Shown one piece after another: positions 36,918-46,186 of a stretch of DNA of 64,000 nucleotides. The position numbers and the translations under genes were made by a program. This DNA is from Paraburkholderia antibiotica (lineage in GTDB: Bacteria > Pseudomonadota > Gammaproteobacteria > Burkholderiales > Burkholderiaceae), in the NCBI RefSeq assembly GCF_012927125.1, contig NZ_JABBFZ010000001.1:124001-188000 (forward strand). Direction: 5' to 3'. The first letter of the stretch is position 1. Each line of letters starts with the position of its first letter. The notes beneath the pieces were generated by a model. That model made no database searches. It was not told where the DNA came from and saw only the letters and a program-made list of their open reading frames with translations.

Positions 36918-37007
36918 TGGCGGAGGCGGTGAGATTCGAACTCACGGAAGGATCACTCCTTCGCCGGTTTTCAAGACCGGTGCCTTAAACCACTCGGCCA
37001 CACCTCC
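36918..37007 (-). tRNA. tRNA-Ser (anticodon TGA)
   Basis: The 90-base minus-strand cloverleaf has the long variable arm of class II tRNAs. Acceptor GGAGGTG, anticodon stem CCGGT/ACCGG with loop CTTGAAA (anticodon TGA), T-loop GTTCGAATC, and an encoded CCA end at 36918-36920. Confidence 0.96.
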
Positions 37008-37063
37008 AAACCGCGAATTGTAACCTGAAAAAACGTCGCTGCCGAGGGCCGTCGAACGACCGT

Positions 37064-38293
37064 CTACTGTGGATCTTTCAGAAACAGCGCCTGCAGATCG
37101 TTGAGGAACGCCTGACCGAGCGGGGTCGGGGCGATCCGTTCGTGGTCGCGCGTAATCAGCTTGCGTCGCTCGGCTTCCTGCAATGCGGGCTCGATCGCGG
37201 TGATCGACAGACCCGTGCGCTCGATGAACCGGTGCACCGGAAATCCCTCCACCAGCCGCAGCGCGTTCAGCATGAACTCGAACGGCAGATCGCGCGGCCC
37301 GACCTCGTGTTCTTCCTGCACGCTCGCGCCGGCCTTCGCCTGCTCGATGAAGGTGGCCGGATGCTTGTAGCGCGCCTGGCGCACGATGCGGTTCGGAAAC
37401 GACAGCTTCGTATGCGCGCCCGCGCCGATGCCGAGATAGTCGCCGAAGCGCCAGTAGTTCAGATTGTGTTTGCTCTGCCGATGCGGCTGCGCATACGCGG
37501 ACACCTCATAGCGCTCGTAGCCGGCCTCGGCCGTGCGCTGGTGCAGCCAGTCCTGCATGTCGGCGGACTCGTCGTCGTCGGGTAGCGCGGGCGGAAACTT
37601 CGCGAACAGCGTGTTCGGTTCGAGCGTCAGGTGATACAGCGACAGATGCGGCGGCGCGAACGACAGCGCTGTCTCGATGTCAGCCTCGCATTCGGCGAGC
37701 GTTTGCCCGGGCAGCGCGAACATCAGGTCGAGGTTGAAGTTGTCGAACGTGGTGGCGGCGACTTCCACCGCGTGGCGTGCCTGCGCCGAATCGTGAATCC
37801 GGCCGAGCGCTTTCAGATGCGCTTCGTTGAAACTCTGGATGCCGACCGACAGCCGGTTCACGCCGCTCGCGCGAAACTGCGCGAACTTGTCGGCTTCGAA
37901 CGTGCCGGGGTTCGCTTCGAGCGTGATTTCGGCGTCGGCATCGAGCGGCAGCAGCGCGCGAATATCCGACAGCATGCGGTCGAGCCCCGCCGCGGACAGC
38001 AGGCTCGGCGTGCCCCCGCCGATGAACACCGTATGCACCTGGCGCCCCCAGATCAGCGGCAGCGCCATTTCCAGATCGGCGCGCAGCGCGTCGAGGTAAT
38101 CGTTCTCCGGGAACGCGTCGCCTTTCCACTCGTGCGAATTGAAATCGCAATACGGGCACTTGCGCACGCACCACGGGAAATGCACGTACAGCGCGAGCGG
38201 AGGCAGCGAGGTCAGACGGATGCTGCCCGGCGACGTGAACGCCTTGACGACACCGTTACCGATGTCCGCGGGCGTCGGGTGAATCGGAATCAC
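37064..38293 (-). CDS. hemW: HemW-type radical SAM protein (haem chaperone; coproporphyrinogen III oxidase-like)
   Basis: 409 residues from GTG 38293, which follows GGAGGAAGC. The radical-SAM cluster motif is WCVRKCPYCDFNSHEWKG (CxxxCxxC), followed by VFIGGGTPSLL and ITLEANPGTF. The CxxxCxxC spacing, lack of the extra N-terminal residues of true HemN, and position behind rdgB identify HemW, a haem-binding insertase-type chaperone rather than the oxygen-independent oxidase. It overlaps the rdgB stop by four bases (GTGA), so the genes are translationally coupled. Confidence 0.93.
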   Translation of the reverse strand: MIPIHPTPADIGNGVVKAFTSPGSIRLTSLPPLALYVHFPWCVRKCPYCDFNSHEWKGDAFPENDYLDALRADLEMALPLIWGRQVHTVFIGGGTPSLLSAAGLDRMLSDIRALLPLDADAEITLEANPGTFEADKFAQFRASGVNRLSVGIQSFNEAHLKALGRIHDSAQARHAVEVAATTFDNFNLDLMFALPGQTLAECEADIETALSFAPPHLSLYHLTLEPNTLFAKFPPALPDDDESADMQDWLHQRTAEAGYERYEVSAYAQPHRQSKHNLNYWRFGDYLGIGAGAHTKLSFPNRIVRQARYKHPATFIEQAKAGASVQEEHEVGPRDLPFEFMLNALRLVEGFPVHRFIERTGLSITAIEPALQEAERRKLITRDHERIAPTPLGQAFLNDLQALFLKDPQ

Positions 38294-38895
38294 GCTTCCT
38301 CCGACAGACGCGCGAGCAGTTGCCGCAGCGCGATCGCGCGATGGCTGCTCGCGTTCTTCACCGCCGGCTCGAGCTCGGCGGCGCTTGCGTTTAGCGACGG
38401 CAGATAGAAGTACGGGTCGTAGCCGAAGCCGTGTTCGCCGCGCGGCGCGTCGAGAATCTCGCCATGCCAGCGGCCCTCGGCGATCAGCGGCTCGGGGTCG
38501 TCCGCGTGACGCACGAGCGCGAGTACGCAGAAGTAGTAACCGCGCCGGTCGCTCGCGCCGTGCAACTCGGCGATCAGGCGCGCGTTGTTCGCCGCGTCGC
38601 TCTTCTCGCCGCCGGCGAGTTGCGCGTAGCGTGCCGAATAGACGCCCGGCGCGCCGCGCAGCACGCGCACGCACAGGCCGGAGTCGTCGGCGAGCGCGGG
38701 CAGGCCGGTGAGCTTCGCCGCATGACGCGCCTTGGTCAGCGCGTTTTCGACGAAGGTGGGATGCGGCTCTTCCGCTTCCGGCACGTTGAGCGCGCCTTGC
38801 GGAATCAGTTCGATGCCGGCCGCGCCGAACAGCGCCGCGAACTCGCGCAGCTTGCCCGCGTTGTTTGACGCCAGCACCACTTTCTTCAACGGCAT
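38290..38895 (-). CDS. rdgB: dITP/XTP pyrophosphatase RdgB (HAM1)
   Basis: Removes non-canonical purine nucleoside triphosphates (dITP, XTP) from the pool. From MPLKKVVLASNNAGKLREF at 38895 it is 201 residues. The substrate loop LASNNAGK, the TFVENALTKARHAA helix, ADDSGLCV and GFGYDPYFYLP are all present. It follows rph and precedes hemW on one minus-strand operon. Confidence 0.96.
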   Translation of the reverse strand: MPLKKVVLASNNAGKLREFAALFGAAGIELIPQGALNVPEAEEPHPTFVENALTKARHAAKLTGLPALADDSGLCVRVLRGAPGVYSARYAQLAGGEKSDAANNARLIAELHGASDRRGYYFCVLALVRHADDPEPLIAEGRWHGEILDAPRGEHGFGYDPYFYLPSLNASAAELEPAVKNASSHRAIALRQLLARLSEEA

Positions 38896-38915
38896 GCCGT
38901 CCTCGCGAACTTCGT

Positions 38916-39653
38916 TCACCGCTGTACTCCCAGCGCTTCTTTCTGCTTCGCGATCAGCGTGTTGATGCCGTCGCTCGCGAGATCGAGCAGCGCGTTCATT
39001 TCGTCGCGCGAGAACGGCACGCCCTCGGCGGTGCCCTGAACTTCGACGAAGCCGCCCGCGCCCGTCATCACGACGTTCATGTCGGTGTCGCACTGCGAGT
39101 CTTCGTCGTAGTCGAGATCGAGCACCGGCACGCCGTTGTACACGCCGACCGAAATCGCCGCGACGTAGTCGTTGATCGGCGAGCTTTCGATGCGGCCCGT
39201 CGCGAGCAGTTTCGCGACCGCGTCGTGCGCGGCGACGAACGCGCCGGTGATGCTCGCGGTGCGGGTGCCGCCGTCGGCCTGAATCACGTCGCAATCGAGA
39301 TTGATGGTGCGCGCGCCGAGCTTCTCGAGATCGAACACCGAGCGCAGCGCGCGGCCGATCAGGCGCTGGATTTCCTGCGTGCGGCCGGTCTGCTTGCCGC
39401 GCGCGGCTTCGCGGTCGCTGCGCGTGTGCGTGGCGCGCGGCAGCATGCCGTATTCGGCGGTGAGCCAGCCCTGGCCGCCGTCGCGCAGAAACGGCGGCAC
39501 GCTCTCGGCGACGCTCGCGGTGCAGATCACCTTGGTGTCGCCGAATTCGACCAGCACCGAGCCCTCCGCGTGTTTCGTGTAGTGACGCGTGATGCGCACG
39601 TCGCGCAACTGGTTGGGCTGGCGGCGGCTCGGGCGTTGGGTGTCGTTGCTCAT
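38916..39653 (-). CDS. rph: Ribonuclease PH
   Basis: A phosphorolytic 3'-5' exoribonuclease that trims tRNA 3' ends. Starting at [11 protein letters not shown] (39653) it is 245 residues, matching the family. Segments [32 protein letters not shown], the [16 protein letters not shown] phosphate-binding helix, and [18 protein letters not shown] are all intact. It is the first gene of rph-rdgB-hemW and is divergent from yicC. Confidence 0.97.
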   Translation of the reverse strand: MSNDTQRPSRRQPNQLRDVRITRHYTKHAEGSVLVEFGDTKVICTASVAESVPPFLRDGGQGWLTAEYGMLPRATHTRSDREAARGKQTGRTQEIQRLIGRALRSVFDLEKLGARTINLDCDVIQADGGTRTASITGAFVAAHDAVAKLLATGRIESSPINDYVAAISVGVYNGVPVLDLDYDEDSQCDTDMNVVMTGAGGFVEVQGTAEGVPFSRDEMNALLDLASDGINTLIAKQKEALGVQR

Positions 39654-39915
39654 GTCGGAAGGGCTCGGAGTAGTTCGAAAGAGGGCGGAGGAAAAGCGCA
39701 ATTTTACCGCCGATCGGATAGCGCGGTCGCGCGCGTGGTTCGCGACAGATGACGCCAGACGGGCTCGCGTGCCAACCCGCATCCATGCTGGCTCGCGGCG
39801 GATGTCGCCGCCAAAAATGGGATAATGCCGGTTCCCCGCCCCGCGTCTCGTACACGCCGGGCGATCCGCTTCTCAGGCCGGCGTTCGACGCCCGGCCGCA
39901 ATCGCGAGAAATACG

Positions 39916-40839
39916 ATGATCTACAGCATGACTGGCTATGCGAGCGCCACCCGCGAACTCGTGGCGGCCTCGGGCACTGGCGGCGTGAGCGTGTCGGTCG
40001 AATTGCGCACGGTGAATTCGCGCTTTCTCGATCTGAACTTCCGTATGCCGGAAGACGTGCGCGTGGTCGAACCGACGCTGCGCGAAATGCTGATGAACAA
40101 GCTGTCGCGCGGCAAGGTCGACATTCGTGTGAATCTGCAGCGCAGCGAGCAGTCGGCGAACGTGGGCGCGATCAGTCGCGATGCGCTCGAGCAGCTCGCG
40201 CTGCTGCAGCGCACAGTGCTCGAAACGTTTCCCGATGCCGGTCATCTGCGCACCGGCGAAATCCTGCGCTGGCCGGGCGTGCTCGCCGAAAGCGGCATCG
40301 CGCCCGAAACGCTGCGCGACGCGGTGCTCGCGTGCGGCAAGCAGGCTATCGCCGACCTGATCGACGTGCGCGCGCGCGAAGGCGCGCAGCTCGCGAACAT
40401 GCTGCTCGCGAACGTCACCGAAATGGAGGCGATCGTCACGAAGATCACGCCGCTCGTGCCGGATCTGATCGCGAAGCATCAGCAGAAGATCGTCGAGCGT
40501 CTGCAGGAAGCGCTCGGCATCGCCGCGCCGGATGCGGCCGCGACGATCGTCTCGCGCGAAGAGATCAACGAGCGGATTCGCCAGGAAGTGACGATGTACG
40601 GCATTCGCATTGACATCGCCGAAGAGCTGTCGCGCCTCACCGCTCACCTGAACGAAACGCGTCATGTGATCGAGAAGGGCGGCAAGGTCGGCAAGCGGCT
40701 CGACTTCATGATGCAGGAGCTGAACCGCGAAGCGAATACGCTTGGCTCGAAGGCGGCGGCGAAGGAACTCGCGGATTCGTCGATGACGCTGAAACTGCTG
40801 ATCGAACAGATGCGCGAGCAGGTACAGAATCTCGAATAA
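39916..40839 (+). CDS. yicC: YicC family endoribonuclease
   Basis: 307 residues with both conserved ends of the family: [15 protein letters not shown] at the start and, in the C-terminal DUF1732 block, [42 protein letters not shown]. YicC proteins are now known as RNA-cleaving enzymes that help degrade small RNAs. The gene is followed 19 bases later by gmk, as in most proteobacteria. Confidence 0.94.
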   Translation: MIYSMTGYASATRELVAASGTGGVSVSVELRTVNSRFLDLNFRMPEDVRVVEPTLREMLMNKLSRGKVDIRVNLQRSEQSANVGAISRDALEQLALLQRTVLETFPDAGHLRTGEILRWPGVLAESGIAPETLRDAVLACGKQAIADLIDVRAREGAQLANMLLANVTEMEAIVTKITPLVPDLIAKHQQKIVERLQEALGIAAPDAAATIVSREEINERIRQEVTMYGIRIDIAEELSRLTAHLNETRHVIEKGGKVGKRLDFMMQELNREANTLGSKAAAKELADSSMTLKLLIEQMREQVQNLE

Positions 40840-40858
40840 GGCTGGAGCACTACACATC

Positions 40859-41542
40859 ATGACCGACCACCACCCACGCGAAAGCGGCGCGCCGCGCCAT
40901 CCGTACGCCGGCGCTTATCCTGGCAACCTGTTCATGGTCGTCGCGCCGTCGGGCGCCGGCAAGTCGACGCTCGTGAACGCGCTGCTTGCCGGCGACGACG
41001 CGATCCGTCTGTCGATCTCGTACACGACGCGCCCGCCGCGTCCGAAGGAGCAGGACGGCGAGCACTATCACTTCACGACCGTCGAAGACTTCATGCGCCG
41101 CCATGACGAGGGCGAGTTTCTCGAAAGCGCGGAAGTGCACGGCAACTACTATGGCACCTCGCGCGTGTGGATCGAGGAGCAGATGAAAAGCGGCCATGAC
41201 GTGCTGCTCGAAATCGACTGGCAGGGCGCGCAGCAGGTGAAGAAGCAGTTTCACAACGCGGTGGAAATTTTCATTCTGCCGCCGTCGCTCGAAGCGCTCG
41301 AAGAGCGTTTGAAAAAGCGCGGCCAGGACGAGCCGAACGTGATCACGCGACGCCTGCTCGCGGCGGGCGGCGAGATGGCGCACGCGGCCGAAGCGGAGTA
41401 CGTGGTGATCAACGAGAACTTCGATCGCGCGCTCGCCGAACTGCGTTGCCTCGTCGGCGCGACGCGTTCGCGCTTCGCGTCACAGTACGCGCGTCACACG
41501 CAGCTTTTCATGCAGCTCGGCATCCACTTGCCGCACGCGTGA
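40859..41542 (+). CDS. gmk: Guanylate kinase
   Basis: Phosphorylates GMP to GDP. The 227-residue protein has P-loop [17 protein letters not shown], the GMP-binding [16 protein letters not shown] and DGEHYHF segments, and the GNYYGTS and [11 protein letters not shown] blocks. An extra ~20 polar residues precede the core. It sits between yicC and rpoZ, so the window supplies both GDP/GTP formation and the alarmone enzyme SpoT. Confidence 0.97.
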   Translation: MTDHHPRESGAPRHPYAGAYPGNLFMVVAPSGAGKSTLVNALLAGDDAIRLSISYTTRPPRPKEQDGEHYHFTTVEDFMRRHDEGEFLESAEVHGNYYGTSRVWIEEQMKSGHDVLLEIDWQGAQQVKKQFHNAVEIFILPPSLEALEERLKKRGQDEPNVITRRLLAAGGEMAHAAEAEYVVINENFDRALAELRCLVGATRSRFASQYARHTQLFMQLGIHLPHA

Positions 41543-41602
41543 GCGCGGCGTTGTGCCCAGCACATAAGGTAGAATAAGCAACATACTGAGAAGGAACCCA
41601 AC

Positions 41603-41806
41603 ATGGCCCGCATTACCGTCGAAGACTGCCTCAAACAGATCCCGAACCGTTTCGAACTCGCGCTTGCCGCAACCTATCGCGCGCGTCAGCTCGCCCAAGG
41701 TCACACGCCGAAGATCGAAAGCCGCGACAAGCCCACCGTCGTCGCGCTGCGTGAAATCGCGTCGGGCCAGGTCGGCGTCGAAATGCTGAAGAAGGTGCCG
41801 GTTTAA
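41603..41806 (+). CDS. rpoZ: RNA polymerase omega subunit
   Basis: 67 residues beginning [19 protein letters not shown], with the YRARQL segment and [13 protein letters not shown] that define the omega subunit, which aids beta' folding and forms a ppGpp site on the polymerase. It is 100 bases upstream of spoT, the normal arrangement. The A-rich AAGGAACCCAAC ribosome site supports the start. Confidence 0.97.
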   Translation: MARITVEDCLKQIPNRFELALAATYRARQLAQGHTPKIESRDKPTVVALREIASGQVGVEMLKKVPV

Positions 41807-41906
41807 GGCGCACTGTTTTTCGTTTTCGATTTCCCGGTATTTGCCACACCGGATTGATCAACGTGCAGACCTGCGTCCAACCCTGACCGCTACCGGAGAG
41901 GCGACC

Positions 41907-44267
41907 ATGAGTGCTACCCCGCCCACCGCCACGGAAGTGGATCACGACGTCGATTCGCCCTCGTCTGCACGCAAGTACATCGACGCGGTCCTCGAGCAGT
42001 CGTTTCGTCATCTGTTCGGGCCGACCGCCACGCCGGAGCAGCCGCGCCGGCATGACGTCGTTTCGATCGCCAATCTGACGTCCGCGCTGTCCGGCTATCT
42101 GCAGCCGGAAGAGATCAAGGACATCAAGGCGGCGTTCCATTTCAGCGACGAAGCCCACCTCGGTCAGTATCGCCAGAGCGGCGAGCCCTACATCACGCAT
42201 CCGGTCGCCGTCGCGGAAATCTGCGCGGGCTGGAATCTCGACGCCCAGTCGATCATGGCGGCGCTGCTGCATGACGTGATGGAAGACCAGGGCGTGACCA
42301 AGGCGGAGCTCGCCGAGCGCTTCGGCGCGAAGGTCGCGGAACTGGTCGACGGTCTGTCCAAGCTGGACAAGATGGAGTTTCGCAACCGCGAGGAAGCGCA
42401 GGCGGAAAACTTCCGCAAGATGCTGCTCGCAATGGCGCGCGACGTGCGCGTGATTCTCGTGAAGCTCGCCGACCGGCTGCACAACATGCGCACGCTCGGC
42501 GCGGTGCCGCCCGAGAAGCGTCGTCGCGTCGCGCGCGAAACGCTCGACATTTACGCGCCGATCGCTCACCGGCTCGGCCTGAACAATACCTATCGCGAGC
42601 TGCAGGACCTGAGCTTCGCGAACTTCAACCCGCACCGTTACGCGACGCTCGAAAAAGCCGTCAAGGCTGCGCGCGGCAACCGGCGCGAAGTGGTCGGCAA
42701 GATTCTCGAATCGGTGCAGCGCGCGATCGCGGACGCGAAGCTCGACGCCGAAGTCACCGGTCGCGAGAAAACCATCTTCAGCATCTACAAGAAGATGCGC
42801 GACAAGCAGTTGTCGTTCTCGCAGGTGCTCGACGTGTACGGCTTCCGTGTCGTGGTCGAGAGCGCGCTCGAGTGCTACACCTGCATCGGCGCGCTGCACG
42901 CGCTGTACAAACCGGTGCCAGGCAAGTTCAAGGACTACATCGCGATCCCGAAGGTGAACGGCTATCAGTCGCTGCACACCACGCTGGTCGGCCCGTTCGG
43001 CGCGCCGATCGAGTTCCAGGTGCGCACGCGCAAGATGCATGAAATCGCCGAAGCGGGCGTCGCCGCGCACTGGCTGTACAAGAACGGCAGCGCGGATCTG
43101 AACGACGTGCAAAAGCGCGCGCATCAGTGGCTCAAGTCGCTGCTCGATATCCAGAGCGAGGCGGGCGACTCGAGCGAATTCCTCGAGCACGTGAAGATCG
43201 ACCTGTTCCCGGACGCGGTCTACGTGTTCACGCCGAAGTCGAAGATCATGGCGCTGCCGCGCGGCGCCACCGCGCTCGACTTCGCGTATTCGATCCACAG
43301 CGACCTCGGCAACCAGTGCGTCGCCGTGAAGATCAACAACGAATTGCTGCCGCTGCGTACCGAGCTGAAGAGCGGCGATATCGTCGAGGTCATCACGGCG
43401 CCGTATTCGAAGCCGAATCCGGCATGGCTCGGTTTTGTGCGCAGCGGCAAGGCGCGTTCGGCGATCCGTCATTATCTGAAGACGATGCGTCTGAACGAGT
43501 CCGTGCAACTGGGCGAGCGTCTGGTCGATCAGGCGTTGAAGGGCTACGGGTTCGCGCTGTCGGACGTCACGCCGGAAGTGTGGGAAAAGCTCGTGCAGTG
43601 GACGGGTAACAAGAACCGTCAGGAAATTTTCGCGGACATCGGCCTTGGCCGGCGCGTCGCGGCGGTGATGGCCAAGCGCATCGAAGTGCTGATGAGCGGG
43701 CGCGACGCCGACGACGACGGCTCGCGTTCCGAGTCCGGTTCGACGCCGCATGCGCCGCCTGTGGTCATCACGGGTACCGAGGGCATGTCGGTGCAGTTGT
43801 CGGCCTGCTGCCGTCCGATTCCGGGCGACGACATCATGGGCTATATCGGCATTGGCCTCGGCATGGCGATTCACACGACGGATTGCCGCGTTGCGCAGCG
43901 GATTCACCGGCGCGATCCGGGCCGCTGGATCGACGTCGCGTGGGCGCCGCAGCCGGGTCGTCTGTTCGACGTCGCGGTCAAGGTGCTGGTCAAGAACACC
44001 AAGGGCGTGTTTGCGCGTGTGGCGGCCGACATCACGTCGGCGGATGCGAACATCGTCCATATCGCGATGGATGAAGACCTGTCGCAGGAATCCACGGTGC
44101 TGCGCTTCGTGATCCAGGTGAGCGATCGGGTTCATCTGGCCAATGTGATGCGGCGGGTGCGGACGAACCCGGACGTGATGCGCATCGCGCGTGAACGGCC
44201 GAGCGAAGAAGGGCACCACCGGCATGATGGCGGGATGCGGATCGATCGCGAGCGCGCGGACTACTGA
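41907..44267 (+). CDS. spoT: Bifunctional (p)ppGpp synthetase/hydrolase SpoT (RelA/SpoT family)
   Basis: 786 residues from ATG 41907, preceded by GGAGAGG. Domains in order: HD hydrolase with MAALLHDVMEDQG and KLADRLHNMRTL, complete for alarmone breakdown; synthetase with GREKTIFSIYKKMRD, VLDVYGFRVVV, IPKVNGYQSLHTTL and EFQVRT; TGS with VFTPKSKIMALPRGATALDF; a conserved-Cys region (LSACCRPIPGDDIMGY); and a C-terminal ACT domain. It follows rpoZ, as in other proteobacteria. A second, mobile alarmone synthetase lies at 54.6 kb. Confidence 0.95.
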   Translation: MSATPPTATEVDHDVDSPSSARKYIDAVLEQSFRHLFGPTATPEQPRRHDVVSIANLTSALSGYLQPEEIKDIKAAFHFSDEAHLGQYRQSGEPYITHPVAVAEICAGWNLDAQSIMAALLHDVMEDQGVTKAELAERFGAKVAELVDGLSKLDKMEFRNREEAQAENFRKMLLAMARDVRVILVKLADRLHNMRTLGAVPPEKRRRVARETLDIYAPIAHRLGLNNTYRELQDLSFANFNPHRYATLEKAVKAARGNRREVVGKILESVQRAIADAKLDAEVTGREKTIFSIYKKMRDKQLSFSQVLDVYGFRVVVESALECYTCIGALHALYKPVPGKFKDYIAIPKVNGYQSLHTTLVGPFGAPIEFQVRTRKMHEIAEAGVAAHWLYKNGSADLNDVQKRAHQWLKSLLDIQSEAGDSSEFLEHVKIDLFPDAVYVFTPKSKIMALPRGATALDFAYSIHSDLGNQCVAVKINNELLPLRTELKSGDIVEVITAPYSKPNPAWLGFVRSGKARSAIRHYLKTMRLNESVQLGERLVDQALKGYGFALSDVTPEVWEKLVQWTGNKNRQEIFADIGLGRRVAAVMAKRIEVLMSGRDADDDGSRSESGSTPHAPPVVITGTEGMSVQLSACCRPIPGDDIMGYIGIGLGMAIHTTDCRVAQRIHRRDPGRWIDVAWAPQPGRLFDVAVKVLVKNTKGVFARVAADITSADANIVHIAMDEDLSQESTVLRFVIQVSDRVHLANVMRRVRTNPDVMRIARERPSEEGHHRHDGGMRIDRERADY

Positions 44268-44468
44268 GTCGTGCGGATTGCCGTCGGGCTTCGGCGTTGA
44301 CAGGAGCTTGATGGATCGCGGTCTGGTCTGGTCATGCCTTGATCCGTCCTGATGGTGTGCGGCTGTCATTTCCGTGCGCCATCGGCTTCAAGTCGGGCAC
44401 CCTTCGTGCGGCACTTATCGGCACGTAGCTGAAAAGCAGGTCTCACCTGAACTCCGGAGAGAACGCCG

Positions 44469-44957
44469 ATGAACGTATCCAGGCTCCATGGCGTGGCGCT
44501 CGACTACTGGGTGGCGCGCAGCCTGCACGACTTCGTGCGCGAAATTTACTTTACCGATAGTGGCGAGACCGTCGCGATCCGCGGCAATGACCGCGGTCGT
44601 CCGTGGGATGGCCGTTTTACGCCGTCGGTGTCGTGGGAGACGGCTGCGGTCGTGCTCGAGCGTGCGCGGCGGCTCGACGTGCGGGAGCAGGGCGGCAGGA
44701 ATGCGGTATGCGTCGCGGAGTTCGAGGGCGCCCGACAAGCCGTCGAGGGGCGGGGCGAGTCGCTACGAATCGCCGTGCTGCGTGCGTTCGTGGCGAGCCA
44801 TTTCGGCGATACCGTCGACGACGACATGCTGTGGGAGCGGCAGGCGCTGAACGGCATACGTACCGAAACGATCAGCGAGCAAACGGTGGGTGGGGTGATG
44901 GAGGATTTGCCGCGTCCGGACGGGCAGATTGGAGATATCCAGTCGCCGCCGCGTTGA
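44469..44957 (+). CDS. DUF2591 (phage NinX-like) family protein
   Basis: 162 residues. The first part, MNVSRLHGVALDYWVARSLH, followed by RFTPSVSWETAAVVLER and later RIAVLRAFVASHFGDTVD, fits DUF2591, described mainly in lambdoid phages (NinX-like) and common as free genes in Burkholderia. GGAGAGAACGCCG precedes the ATG. No phage genes surround it, so it is a chromosomal singleton of unknown function. Confidence 0.7.
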   Translation: MNVSRLHGVALDYWVARSLHDFVREIYFTDSGETVAIRGNDRGRPWDGRFTPSVSWETAAVVLERARRLDVREQGGRNAVCVAEFEGARQAVEGRGESLRIAVLRAFVASHFGDTVDDDMLWERQALNGIRTETISEQTVGGVMEDLPRPDGQIGDIQSPPR

Positions 44958-45043
44958 GGGGCTTAGGGCTTGCGCCTTGGCTGATGCTCATCGGGCCGGA
45001 CACGCATAGGTGGTTTGACGTGCGTGTTCGATGTGATGCCCGG

Positions 45044-45076
45044 AAAAACAAAGGGCCTTCCGATTGGAAGGCCCTT
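45044..45076 (-). terminator. Terminator downstream of the tRNA-Arg pair
   Basis: GGGCCTTCC and GGAAGGCCC form a perfect 9-bp stem; on the minus strand it is followed by TTTGTTTTT, directly after the first tRNA-Arg 3' end. Confidence 0.85.
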
Positions 45077-45083
45077 CATAAAG

Positions 45084-45160
45084 TGGCGCGGCTGGCAGGA
45101 TTCGAACCCACGACCCCTTGGTTCGTAGCCAAGTACTCTATCCAACTGAGCTACAGCCGC
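45084..45160 (-). tRNA. tRNA-Arg (anticodon ACG), copy 1
   Basis: 77-base minus-strand cloverleaf with encoded CCA. Acceptor GCGGCTG, anticodon stem CTTGG/CCAAG with loop CTACGAA (anticodon ACG, read as ICG), T-loop GGTTCGAATCC. Confidence 0.96.
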
Positions 45161-45227
45161 ACGCGAAACGGTGATGCTTGCTGCAATGAAACTTGCAAAC
45201 TTCCGTAGGGAAATCTGCTTGAAAAGG

Positions 45228-45304
45228 TGGCGCGGCTGGCAGGATTCGAACCCACGACCCCTTGGTTCGTAGCCAAGTACTCTATCCAACTGAGCTACAG
45301 CCGC
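45228..45304 (-). tRNA. tRNA-Arg (anticodon ACG), copy 2
   Basis: Identical over its whole length to the copy at 45084-45160. It is transcribed first; a 67-base spacer separates the two. A recent tandem duplication, useful for high CGN codon demand. Confidence 0.96.
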
Positions 45305-45438
45305 ACACAGAAACGAGATTATAGCCAACAGATTTGAAAAATGGAAGCCCATCGCGGCGATTTGTGTCGCGAGCCCGATCGTCGTGTAACCTTTTCCTTT
45401 TAGGCAATTGTGGTTAGCTGCTGTTTTACTGGATCACT

Positions 45439-46008
45439 ATGAACAAGGCCTTTGTCAAAGAGTCGAGCGAAGACAACGACGACGATCTCGACGTCGCTCA
45501 ACCCGATGTGCCCGCAGGCACCAAAAACTACATGACGCCTGCCGGCCATCGCCGCATGCGCGATGAGCTGCTGAATCTGATCGATGTCGAGCGGCCCGAG
45601 GTGGTCAAGCTGGTGTCGTGGGCGGCATCGAACGGCGACCGCTCGGAGAACGGCGATTACATCTACGGCAAACGCCGGCTGCGGGAAATCGACCGACGTA
45701 TCCGCTTCCTGACCAAGCGTCTCGATCTGGCCGAGGTGGTGGATAGCAGCCGGCAGGAAAACGTCGATCAGGTGTTCTTCGGCGCGACGGTCGAATATGC
45801 GACCGAGGATGGCGAGGAAAACACGGTGACGATCGTCGGTATTGACGAGGTCGATCTCGACATCGGGCATGTCAGCTGGATTTCGCCGATTGCGCGTGCG
45901 TTGTTGAAGGCGAAGGTCGGCGATACCGTCACGTTGTTCACGCCGGCGGGGCCTCAGCCAATCGATATTCTCGACGTCAAATATCCGCCGCCCGATAGCG
46001 GTGCTTAG
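45439..46008 (+). CDS. greB: Transcription elongation factor GreB
   Basis: Rescues backtracked RNA polymerase by stimulating its RNA cleavage. After ~30 acidic N-terminal residues comes the coiled-coil domain (MTPAGHRRMRDELLNLID, ERPEVVKLVSWAASNGDRSE, with the Asp/Glu tip in NGDRSENGDYIYGKRRLRE), then the globular FKBP-like domain (FGATVEYATEDGEENTVTIVG). The basic-tip sequence YGKRRLREIDRRI is of GreB rather than GreA type. 189 residues. Confidence 0.94.
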   Translation: MNKAFVKESSEDNDDDLDVAQPDVPAGTKNYMTPAGHRRMRDELLNLIDVERPEVVKLVSWAASNGDRSENGDYIYGKRRLREIDRRIRFLTKRLDLAEVVDSSRQENVDQVFFGATVEYATEDGEENTVTIVGIDEVDLDIGHVSWISPIARALLKAKVGDTVTLFTPAGPQPIDILDVKYPPPDSGA

Positions 46009-46131
46009 GCGGTTGTCGGCGCTGCGCAGGGAGGTACGTAAGCTACCTGAACTTGACTTGTGCAAACGCCTGTCTTTGGCCACCGTAGGCATCGGGTCGT
46101 CGCGAACGGGCACAAAGGGCATAAGGGCATA

Positions 46132-46162
46132 AAAAAAGGCGCCGCGAACGGCGCCTTTTCTA
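46132..46162. terminator. Bidirectional terminator between greB and the porin gene
   Basis: AAAAGGCGCCG and CGGCGCCTTTT make an 11-bp stem with A- and T-runs on both sides, between convergent genes. Confidence 0.9.
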
Positions 46163-46186
46163 CTGCAGTAACGACTTCCGCAGTGC

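Noticed and set aside
41631..44369. A 912-codon open frame antisense to rpoZ and spoT
   Set aside because: It is a GC-rich mirror of two certain genes; the product is Arg/His-rich with no domain and no ribosome site.
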